A stretch of 64,000 bases of DNA from Toxotes chatareus (lineage: Eukaryota; Chordata; Actinopteri; Toxotidae). Shown here one piece after another: positions 47,929 through 54,331 of the stretch. Each line of letters starts with the position of its first letter. Position 1 is the first letter of the stretch. The DNA is taken from positions 24,410,580-24,474,579 of the forward strand of contig CM028902.1 of the NCBI GenBank assembly GCA_016801885.1. The letters run 5' to 3'. The notes beneath the pieces were generated by a model. The model had not been told where the DNA came from. It saw only the letters and a list, made by a program, of their open reading frames with translations, and ran no database searches. The translations under genes and the position numbers were made by a program.

Positions 47929-50900
47929 TCATACATACATATAGCTGCCTGCCGTCAGCATCAGGTCACAAAAAGCGGATCCGTCCCAGCAGGAACTGGA
48001 TCGGCCGCAGACTCACATCTCGACAGTCACAGTACGTGGCTGATTAATGAACTCATAGACTATCAACGCTCATCAGATACACACATGCAACTGTACACAC
48101 ACACAAACAATAGAACATGTTCAAGCGTTGTTGGCTTCATCACAGATTCATTGCACTTTGTCTGTGCAGGATTCTGTCGAGTCAAACTCAGACAGGTAAA
48201 TGTGCTCTGTTAGCCACTGCAGAAATCCCATCACTCTGCATGTAGCTCACATTAGTGTGCTGGTAGACATGTCCTGAACCCATCCTGCTTCCTGCGCTGG
48301 CACAGTGGCACCACTGTGAAAACGCCTTCACCATGCATTAAGACTGCACATCATGTCATGTCATATCTGCATGGGATCTGTCTTACTGCTGAAGGTGCCT
48401 AATGGACTACACTGGCTTCTGACTGCAGTGGGAACTGGAGAAGACAATCTTACGATGGGATCACACCAGCGACAGCGTCCTAACGCATGAGTGCTCAGCA
48501 GTCATCACTACATCATTACATGAGCACTCAGTACTCAAGGGCTGGACCACACCCATCTTCAAACTTCACTTTGATCTCAACTACACAGCTGGAAAGTTTC
48601 GCGAGTGTGTGTTGTGCAGTTGTGACACAGACAGACCGACAGACAGAACTACCACCTACACACAGACTCACAAGGTGAAAACAGGACAGTTACTCTTGGG
48701 AGGTGGAGCCACAGCGACAACTCTCAAAAATCCATAAATTATGACTTTGTGTGTATTTTTCAGTGTCTCCAAGAATAAAGACCGTCCCACTATGATACAG
48801 ACTTTACATCGCAGTGCTGTCCTGGGTGCAGACTAAGGATTCCTGATCCACAAAAAAAAAATTAGATTAGTCATCCACTGGGCATGCAACTGAGCGGGAA
48901 CTGTTTTGCTCATTTATCAATCAAAAATGTCAAACCTGTGAAATATCATATTACTGCTTGTGAATTAAAGCTCTTTAGGTTTTGGATGTTGGTTGGAAGA
49001 AGAAAAAAAAGCGACAGTGAAAACATTGGCTTGAGAATGAGAATGAGAAAGTTGACATTTTATCAGCTGGATGATGATCAACTCATTAAAAAAAAAAAAA
49101 AAATCATCAAGAGATTCATCAGTAACAAAAATGATGATTAGTTGTAGCTCCAAACACATTTTCTAACTCTGGGTGGCCCAGTCACCTGCAGGTCCACAAA
49201 GTGTGTGAAAATTACAAGTGAAAATCTGGGACAGGCCAACATGTATGAACGCATGGAATTATTCAGGTCTCATCCATATCTAACGGTCTTTTGGCATCTG
49301 GGTTGTATCCTAATGGCTGCACACAAATTATTGCATCTTAATAAATTTAAACGAATCCTCAGTTGCATAAAATCTTACAATTCAACCCTTGTGTGTAATT
49401 CTGCTAATTTCTTGACATGTCTGAACATGTCATGCTGAAAACCCATGACGACATGTATCTGTTGCTTTTCCACACAGCAGTGTGAATTTCTGTGGTGCGT
49501 GCACAGTGACAGCTGTGTAATATGTGAATGGATGTGGGTGGAAGTAAGTGTGTTTACCAAGTACTGTCTGTAGGCTGTGGATTCTCCATCACAGCAGCAT
49601 TGTGCCAACAGTAGATGGAGCAGATTGATACTGATGCAAGTTTTTTTTTTTTTTTTTTTTTTTTACAGCACGAGAGAATCAGAACTTGGATGTTTGAAAT
49701 CTTTTCCCACATGATGCTTTAGCATACTACAAAGATCTGCGGTAATTCATGCAGACAGCTGGCAGGTCATTTCAACTGTGACTCTACATCCCTCTTTCAC
49801 ACTCTCTTTCACACTCACACTCCCTTTCACAAATGTATAATAAGTCAATTTAGTAAAAATAGACTTAATGGGCAGATTCAATTGCCACCTTGCCAAAGTT
49901 CCAGATAGCAGCATCAGAGATGACAGGATTAGCTTTTGGCTGAAACGGCACCAAGCACCATTCAGAGCATAAACCCATTTCATAAATTAGTTCTAATTTT
50001 TCAAATAGTGACATTTAGTTCTAATTCAGCTCAGTGTGAAATGAAATAAGGAAAAAAAATCTTTTCCCTATTGCATCTGCAGTGTGACCAGAAAGATACG
50101 CTCTTCAAAAAGTTCTAAAAGTTCCAGGAAAACAGCGAGGAGTCAAGGTTTTCTCATTCTACTAAAAATCTTTGACCTGAAGTCTTGTTAAAGCCTTCAG
50201 AAAGAAGCCCTGTCTAAAAATTAGCCTGGGATGTTAGTTTCTCTACACTGAAAGCATTGCACAATGACAAGAGGGCTGTCTGTCTCTAAACGGTATAATG
50301 TAGTTATCTGAGTGGTAACCACATGGATTACCACCCGTTATTTCATGGAGGTAGAATTTGATTGAAAATATTACATTTCTTTTTAAAAAATACTATATTT
50401 TCATTACTTTCCTGATATTATGAATAGTTTTAGATATTTTGGGAAAATAACCTTATTTGTGTTGTTATCGAAAGTCAGATTATAATATTGATACTATTTT
50501 TAGTCTGTCCATTTCCATTTGAGGCTGGGTCCAGCTCCAGCCCCAGATAGTTAGCTTAGCTTAACATAAAGACTGGAAGCAGAGGGAAACAGCCATACAG
50601 GCCCCGTCTGCCTACTAGCAGCTCTAAAGGCTATTCCTCAACCTGTTACATCAGACTTACTAAATCTGTACTGGACAGGACAGGACAGAGCCAGAGTAGT
50701 AAAGTAAAAGTAAAGTAAAACTTCTGACCTTGGCAAACAGCGCCCCCTTGGCTGCCAGTGCATCCTCTCCTCTTCCATTGGGGTAGCACTCATATCGTGC
50801 ATCCAGAATAGGGTAGCGGCTGGCCAGCATCAGTCCACTGTTCAGGAATTTGAACCTGGAGCAGCAGCCTTTCCAGCCGTACCGTCCAACATCACTCAGC

Positions 50901-53900
50901 ACGTAGGGAAAGTAGCGATGCAATTGCCGCCGCAGTCTAGTTGTCGACCCGTGGTCAAACACTTCCTGCAGAGCCAGAAAATCCAAGTTGGCAGGGAAAA
51001 AGGCAGAGATCTCGTGGTCGAGAGTCTCATCTCCATGGCGGCGTTTTCGTCCCGGACGCTTAAAGATTGATGTGCGAGGAACATGAGAGAGAGTATTGTT
51101 GGAGGATATCCCTACTCCGCCATCACCTCCGTGGTAACGAGCAAGGGACTCCCTGGAGGCAGTCATGCTGCTCGTGTCTCCTCCCGCCTGATCTCCAGGC
51201 CGATGGTTCCCTGTTTCGGCCTCCTCCTCCTGAGGGTCCGGTTCTGGGGCACTGATGCTGATTTGAACCCCTGAGGTGTGAAGCGGGCAGTCTGTGGGGG
51301 ACTTTGGCTGGGTCCCTTCACCATGCATGGGACAGTCAGGATGGCCAGGGACACTCTGAGGCCCTGTGGAATGCATGGGGCAGTCTGGAGTCTCCCCTGA
51401 CGCGTGAACGGGACAGTCTGAGTTGTTAGTTCCTGCAGGGTGGAGTTGGCAGTCTGCCGTGGTGTCTGCTCCTTCTGGGTGAAGGGGGCATCCAGAGGCG
51501 CCCTGGTCTCCTGCAGCAGGGTGAACAGGGCAGTCAGCAGCACCTGAGGGGTGAATAGGGCACTCAGTGAGGGGTTCGGTTTCAGTCTCGGCTGGGCCGT
51601 TGGTGGTGTGTGTTTGGTCTGGACGCTGATCCAGAGAGGAGGTGCGACGGAAACCTGTGGCAAGGCTGCTGAAGGATGCCGCACTGATGAATGGAACAGA
51701 AAGAAAGAAGGAAAAAAGAAAGAAGTATTAGTACATACAAAATGTATGTGGAATGTATGACAGGAATAAATGGATTAATACTGCTAAGACATAAGCCGGA
51801 GGAGCCCAGGAGAAAGCTCTCCTCACCTGATAGAAGTGTTGGTTGGTGAGTCGATGTAGATTTTTATTTGAGGCCGACTGGCACCATTGCGGATCCTCTT
51901 CCCCACCTCACGGGCTCTCCTGTGGGTGTCCGACAGGTTGTTGAACCTGGCCAGGGAGTCCGGCAGCAGGCATACGTTGGCACTGCCGAAACAGAAGCTT
52001 CTGCCCTGTGGCCTCCATTCACCAACACCTATGCCCCCAGCCTGGCCCTGCTCAGCCTGGTGTTTGTCTGGTCTGTGCAAGGAGTAAGAGAAAAAGGCCG
52101 TATTAAGCCAAACAGACTATGGCACCACAGCAGACGCTGCAGCATGATGAAGTTGTTGTCTGACGGCTGTCCGGCTTAGCTAGCTATCTGCAGCATGCTG
52201 GGAAATGAGCGCCAGGCAGCAGAGAGCACCACTGCAACTGTGGCGTTAATGTTAATGACAAGCAGAAATATTATTAGTTTTAAACATACCTCGAACATGA
52301 TCAGTACGGAAATGATGAACTTTATAAGCAACAGCACCATGCTTTGAGTATCGCGTTTAACTGGTGGCAGTAAATGTTCAAAGATTCTCATCCCTACTTT
52401 ACCAACAGACTCACAGATGTCACTCAAAAATGTTTTGACCTACACAAGATATTTCGTGAAAGAAGATTTTAATGAAAGATATAAAAAATGAAAACCACAA
52501 TAATAAAACAAAATAAAACTTGGTATGGTTTAAAAGGTTCATTAATAATTTTTTTGAGAAACTTTATGCGTATATACACTGAGTGGTAACGTGGGAGATT
52601 ATCTTACAATACTGATGGTTGTAGTCATTTTTTTCCCCACTTTACTTTCATGTCTTATATAGACTCTTAATTTTATTTTCATATCATCATGTTTTTCTTC
52701 CCAAATCTGACTTTTCTTCCAAATCTGATCCTTCCTCTGCTTTTTCCTACTACTGGCTCACTCCATAAGGCTTCCTGCTCTTTGATTTTATTTTTCTATA
52801 TAAGGTGGTACCCAAATGATTCAACAAACCATTACCACATTAATGTTGGGACAGCAGTATAATTACTGGAACCAAAAACAGATTATAAAGGGAACATCTT
52901 ACACTGTGTTTTACTATGGAAAATGCTGAGTTGTTGGGACAGAGTGTTGCTCTTCCACAGCAAACAAAGCTAAATACAGTATTTCAGGGTTTGTGGTGAT
53001 GGTGGGTAGCCACTTGGGTTGTTGTTTGGATAACCAAACACCCGCTGAGAACTGATCGAGCCTGGCAGCTGGAAACCAGACCAATGCACAAACTATTTGT
53101 AGCAGATAATGACTCCATTTTCTGCTTCTTGAAATCTCAAACAACTGGTTCTCTTGATATCAAATGAAGCATGACTCTGCAACTGCATGGTCTATTTCTC
53201 ATCTCAAATTGGTTCAGAAACCCATCTCAATGCATAGTTTTGGAGAAACCTGAAAATGAAACAGGATGTTTCCAGAAAAGCCAGTTTGAAAATCAAATGC
53301 AAACAAACGATGGCCAAATGACTGATGTGTTTATCCAATCAGTCAGTCAGTTTGGAGTCACAACTGACGTCTTGAACATTTCTATCAGAGATCTGTATGT
53401 TTTCTAATACAGTTTCTCATCTTTTGCACTGATGATAAAGACTTCCTGAAATCTCATCACATAAAAACGCAGACAATAAATATATTATCTATCTCAACTT
53501 TTTCAGTGAGTGAGTAATTTCCTGCTGCTCTTGCAATACAATATCCACTCATGGCAACTAAAGCACTGATTAACATTTTCTGAGTGTTGTCCCTCTCAAA
53601 GCACTTGGTTATGGTTAGGGAAAGATTGTGGTCTTGATTCATGTTGAAAAAAAAAATCAAGAGTAACCTGAAGCACCAGACATGATGTGTTTAATTTATT
53701 AACATTTAACTAAAACCAAAAATCTTTCCCTAACCTTAACCAAGGTGTTTTTGTTGCCTAAATGTAACCACACAGGAGGTTCAGGCTTTGTACTATGCTT
53801 TATACATAACACATTTTTACATAAAACATATTTTGTAAAACAAATTCATTCAACATAAATGTAAATAAATGTAAATGAGTGTCTTAAAACTATCCAACAG

Positions 53901-54331
53901 GGTTAGAGGGCTTATGTGCCATTGTTGTCTAAATTTTGAACAACACAGTCTCAATGCAGATGTTACCAGCTGTCTTATTTGTTCTGTAACAGAAACATCT
54001 GTGCCTGTTTCACCAAGGGCAACACTAACCTGCGGTAGGTGTACAAGTAGGGCTGGCGGACAGCCTGCAGCGGAGCCCAGATGATGAAGCCCAGAAGGGC
54101 AAAAGGCAGGGAGGTGAGGAGGAGGAGCAGGTAAAGCGGTGCAGAGATCAGGACGCACAGGGTGAGGAAGGAGCAGGGGTCCTGGGAGCGTTGTCGCTTC
54201 TCCAGTGAGGTGGCCACGCACGAGGCCAGGAGCCGGTCCAGGAGCCAGTAGCAGGGGAACACCAAGCTCCATGATAAGCCATCGAGGAAGTGCAGACAGG
54301 CACTAGAGTAAGGGGTGGTTTGGAGGACCAT
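30176..54331 (-). CDS. smpd3: smpd3: sphingomyelin phosphodiesterase 3 (neutral sphingomyelinase 2), nine coding exons, 721 aa
   Basis: Join of 54331-54030, 52072-51827, 51683-50729, 38695-38620, 35852-35691, 34978-34889, 31866-31803, 31358-31190 and 30277-30176: 2166 nt, every junction GT-AG and in phase. The enzyme hydrolyses sphingomyelin to ceramide and phosphocholine on the cytosolic leaflet of Golgi and plasma membranes (exosome budding, bone/cartilage growth, stress signalling). Two hydrophobic segments (about 10-31 and 56-86) with palmitoylation-type C53/C59 anchor it. Next come the catalytic N133, a linker (183-400) with the conserved calcineurin-docking PQIKIY just before it, and then the catalytic core: E423 in LQEVFD, the DK switch D490/K495, D572/N574 in GDLNFDN, and D704-H705. 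The human protein is 655 aa; much of the extra length is a Cys-Pro/His repeat in the linker. Kozak context AGAATGG supports the start. Confidence 0.97.
30278..31189 (-). other. smpd3 intron 8
   Basis: Holds an internally deleted Tc1-type element (30345-30640) and a (GA) run at about 30991-31012. No other feature. Confidence 0.6.
30345..30640 (+). mobile_element. Internally deleted Tc1-like transposon
   Basis: Phrases CAAAGGTACTGGATGGGACT, GAGGTCAG, GTTCTTCCACA, GGCTTTGTGCACGAGGACAC, GTCATGCTCCAACAAGAAA and GGGCCTTCCCCAAA match, in order, a very common fish Tc1-like element. The right end is CTACACACTTTTGGCCATTTAG. The middle of the transposase region is missing, and only the right end has a clear terminal repeat. 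It starts about 70 nt upstream of smpd3 exon 9. The end sequence shares the ACTTTTGGCCAT core with the fragment at 12840-13027. Confidence 0.75.
31190..31358 (-). CDS. smpd3: smpd3 coding exon 8
   Basis: 169 nt, residues 632-688. Reads KVMENEEGRKEYLVFPPSKS, then QCPASSQKGRK, then GNGRRIDYILYSDEGL and ends DWKL. The GRRIDY segment is a conserved catalytic-fold motif. Acceptor GTCAG, donor GTAGGG. CPASS is a 4-5 residue insertion relative to the human SQGQKGRK and adds another Cys-Pro. Confidence 0.95.
31359..31802 (-). other. smpd3 intron 7
   Basis: Short intron; near its 5' end is (CA)10 (31774-31794). Nothing else recognised. Confidence 0.6.
31774..31794. repeat. (GT)10, downstream of smpd3 exon 7
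   Basis: Reads (CA) in the smpd3 transcript and begins 9 nt after the exon 7 end. Complementary to the tract at 31896-31920 on the other side of the exon. Confidence 0.95.
31803..31866 (-). CDS. smpd3: smpd3 coding exon 7
   Basis: 64 nt encoding GTLLDPSGLYDDEVSSPESL and QK across split codons; human equivalent GTLLDTNGLYDEDVCTPDNL. Acceptor CATCAG, donor GTAAGT. It is flanked by (GT)12 upstream (31896-31920) and (CA)10 downstream (31774-31794). Skipping it would shift the frame. Confidence 0.94.
31896..31920. repeat. (AC)12, upstream of smpd3 exon 7
   Basis: Reads (GU) in the smpd3 transcript and ends 29 nt before the exon 7 acceptor junction. Confidence 0.95.
32003..32257. mobile_element. 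MITE-like element with 22-bp terminal inverted repeats
   Basis: The left end TTAAAGGACCAGTGTGTAGG (continuing AT) and the right end, inverted, TTAAAAGACCAGTGTGTAGG (continuing AT) match at 21 of 22 positions. The interior contains CCAGTGTTTGGTTTGTCCAT, GGGCCACTGTAAAAACATG and GTGCAACATGGCG, which I recognise from a common non-autonomous fish repeat. Both ends carry TTAA, which may be target duplication as in piggyBac-type insertions or part of the repeat. It lies in smpd3 intron 6. No coding capacity. Confidence 0.8.
33741..33806. repeat. TGAC/TGAG tandem minisatellite
   Basis: About 16 tetranucleotide units, mixing ACTG and AGTG in an irregular higher-order pattern. Confidence 0.9.
34865..34882. 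repeat. (GT)9, downstream of smpd3 exon 6
   Basis: Reads (AC)9 in the transcript, starting 7 nt after the exon 6 end, next to donor GTAACAAC. Confidence 0.95.
34889..34978 (-). CDS. smpd3: smpd3 coding exon 6 (90 nt, symmetrical)
   Basis: Encodes EDKLEQQHALFTQYKDPCRL and GPGEDKPWAL, nearly identical to mammalian nSMase2. Phase 1 at both ends and length divisible by three, so omission would keep frame but remove 30 conserved residues of the catalytic domain. Upstream, (GT)24 ends 22 nt before the acceptor; downstream, (AC)9 begins 7 nt after the exon end. Confidence 0.95.
34979..35690 (-). other. smpd3 intron 5
   Basis: 0.7 kb; its 3' end is dominated by (GU)24 in the transcript sense. Nothing else recognised. 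Confidence 0.6.
35001..35049. repeat. (AC)24, upstream of smpd3 exon 6
   Basis: Reads (GU)24 in the transcript. Between it and the exon lie GCGTGCTCTTGTG and TTTTTCCAG. Confidence 0.97.
35691..35852 (-). CDS. smpd3: smpd3 coding exon 5: GDLNFDN catalytic motif
   Basis: 162 nt, residues 527-580. Includes VRCEQLDLLLRWGTEFRHSS and LVAFDVILGDLNFDNCSS. D572 and N574 correspond to the catalytic D510/N512 of the human enzyme. The acceptor GTCGACCAG has almost no polypyrimidine tract: (CA)11 at 35868-35890 sits only 16 nt upstream. Donor GTATGG. Confidence 0.95.
35868..35890. repeat. (GT)11, upstream of smpd3 exon 5
   Basis: Reads (CA)11 in the transcript, where a polypyrimidine tract would normally be. 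Confidence 0.95.
38367..38404. repeat. (AC)19 microsatellite
   Basis: 38 bp of AC, 216 nt downstream of smpd3 exon 4 in transcript order. Confidence 0.95.
38620..38695 (-). CDS. smpd3: smpd3 coding exon 4
   Basis: 76 nt, residues 502-526 plus one base. Reads VHVGTSHQEQRVVGYLTCTH and then LHA. The GY(L/I)xCTHLHA strand is a conserved core strand of nSMase2. Acceptor CTGCAG, donor GTACAG. Too short to stand out as an open frame; found by homology and phase. Confidence 0.94.
38810..38960 (+). repeat. Possible retroelement tail
   Basis: AACTTTATTGATCCCTGTGG is similar to a phrase found at the 3' end of several fish retroelements. The rest is not recognisable. Confidence 0.3.
39000..39420. repeat. 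Diverged AATTAT-type minisatellite
   Basis: AT-rich array of TAATTATGAGA / AATTACAAG / TTCTCATAATGA-like units on both strands over about 400 bp, much diverged. The same kind of ATAATTACGAGA satellite is common in vertebrates. Confidence 0.65.
40085..40300 (-). repeat. Dispersed fish repeat family C, copy 2 (reverse)
   Basis: TGGATTGCAATGAAATTTTA, CATAGTTCCCAGAGAATG, TTTTAGTGAAATATCCCAGC and AATGGACTGCCATGAAAT mirror, on the other strand, the phrases of the copy at 62565-63022. Confidence 0.65.
42480..42800. repeat. Dispersed fish repeat family A, copy 2
   Basis: CTTAGCTTAGCATGAAGACT followed by GGAAACAG, CACGACCCCTAAAG and CAATTAACATGTTATATG, then the inverse-oriented GTAGCTTCATGTTTAGCG and GAGAGTGCTATTGACCTTAT. 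This is the most complete copy of the family here. Confidence 0.7.
43130..43167. repeat. (GT)n/(GC) microsatellite
   Basis: Pure GT followed by GCGCGTGC. Confidence 0.95.
44003..44119. repeat. (CAAT)n tetranucleotide array
   Basis: About 29 CAAT-type units with interspersed CGAT, CGGC and CTGA variants, which fall mostly in the centre and leave purer ends. Confidence 0.95.
45079..45332. repeat. (AC)29 and (CT)23 microsatellites
   Basis: AC run at 45079-45137 and CT run at 45287-45332, both inside smpd3 intron 3. Confidence 0.95.
46081..46375 (+). mobile_element. Fish SINE-like repeat
   Basis: CCTCCCACAGTCCAAAGACA (46223-46242), GGTTAACTGGTGACTCTAAA and GAGGTGTACCCCGCCTCCCC in order, ending in ATGGATGAATGGATG. 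This is a familiar repeat body in percomorph fish. The tRNA-like head at 46081-46150 is strongly degraded. Confidence 0.75.
47863..47927. repeat. Compound (CA)n microsatellite
   Basis: CA run interrupted by CG and TG steps. Confidence 0.95.
50480..50650 (+). repeat. Dispersed fish repeat family A, copy 3
   Basis: GTTAGCTTAGCTTAACATAA then AGACTGGAAGCAGAGGGAAA and CTGCCTACTAGCAGCTCTAA. It ends 80 nt from the donor of smpd3 exon 3. Confidence 0.7.
50729..51683 (-). CDS. smpd3: smpd3 coding exon 3: CPxH-repeat linker and first half of the catalytic domain
   Basis: 955 nt, residues 183-501. The first part is a low-complexity linker with eight C-x-x-H-x-x-G units (224-321), then an acidic/Ser stretch, SRESL, and the basic KRPGRKRR (391-398). 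The catalytic core starts at DHEISAFFPANLDFL. It includes E423 (Mg-binding), GWKGCCSRFK with the C456-C457 pair (palmitoylated in mammals; one extra Arg after the pair relative to human), LNSGLMLASRYPILD, and EDALAAKGALF with the D490/K495 switch. Donor GTCAGA. Confidence 0.96.
51269..51565 (-). repeat. smpd3: Coding repeat: eight C-[P/Q]-x-H-x-x-G units in smpd3
   Basis: Cysteines at residues 224, 234, 248, 261, 273, 284, 300 and 315, each in C-P-[I/V/L/M]-H (the fourth unit is CQLH). Six are preceded by Asp, and all are followed by a Gly two or three residues after the His. Unit spacing is 10-16 residues, so it is a diverged tandem, not a recent slippage product. Cys-Pro is the core of heme regulatory motifs (for example CPMH/CPVN in holocytochrome c synthase), and CxxH pairs can also bind zinc. 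Confidence 0.9.
51684..51826 (-). other. smpd3 intron 2
   Basis: 143-nt intron, donor GTGAGG, acceptor CATTCATCAG after a TTTCTTTC-rich tract. No other feature. Confidence 0.85.
51827..52072 (-). CDS. smpd3: smpd3 coding exon 2: catalytic Asn strand and calcineurin motif
   Basis: Completes Arg101 and runs to Ser183 (split). It contains SFCFGSANVCLLPDSLARFN, with the catalytic Asn133 of the DNase I-like fold, and RIRNGASRPQIKIYIDSPTN. PQIKIY is the PxIxIT-like calcineurin docking site described in mammalian nSMase2. The acceptor TTGCACAG is preceded by a T-rich tract; donor GTGAGG. Confidence 0.96.
52073..54029 (-). other. smpd3 intron 1
   Basis: 2.0 kb. At about 53600-53775 it contains GGTTATGGTTAGGGAAAG and the opposite-strand CTTTCCCTAACCTTAACCAA, two arms of a dispersed fish repeat. 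No exon seen. Confidence 0.55.
53596..53775. repeat. Inverted dispersed repeat (TTAGGG/CCCTAA-like arms)
   Basis: GGTTAGGGAAAGATT at about 53614-53628 faces AATCTTTCCCTAACC at about 53721-53735: 15-nt perfect arms with a loop of about 90 nt. Confidence 0.7.
54030..54331 (-). CDS. smpd3: smpd3 coding exon 1: membrane-anchoring N-terminus
   Basis: Residues 1-100 plus two bases of Arg101. It begins MVLQTTPYSS, matching the MVLYTTPF-type start of vertebrate nSMase2. It has two hydrophobic hairpin-like segments, the basic cluster EKRQR (44-48) that in mammals binds phosphatidylserine, and FALLGFIIWAPLQ. Known palmitoylation sites in mammals include a Cys pair in DPCC; here the sequence is DPCS, so C53 is kept and the second Cys is Ser, while C59 is present. 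Donor GTTAGT. The sequence just upstream is GA-rich on the minus strand, i.e. 5' UTR and not an acceptor. Confidence 0.95.

Larger units (their letters stand above)
38696..50728 (-). other. smpd3 intron 3 (12 kb)
   Basis: Largest intron. Besides the repeats listed separately, the segments 42180-42360, 43400-43700, 44500-44720 and 46900-47110 are repeat-free with homeobox- and octamer-like cores (TAATTA, TTTGCAT, TAATCC). They could be regulatory; I cannot test conservation. No exon was found. Confidence 0.45.

Noticed and set aside
47586..47936. 116-aa minus-strand open frame
   Set aside because: About a third is translated CA repeat; the remainder shows no family and no matching splice sites. 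Could not be joined to smpd3.
51163..51684. 173-aa minus-strand open frame overlapping smpd3 exon 3
   Set aside because: It is a different minus-strand frame across exon 3, kept open by the Pro/Cys/His-rich composition. The smpd3 frame is secured by homology and by phase at both ends.
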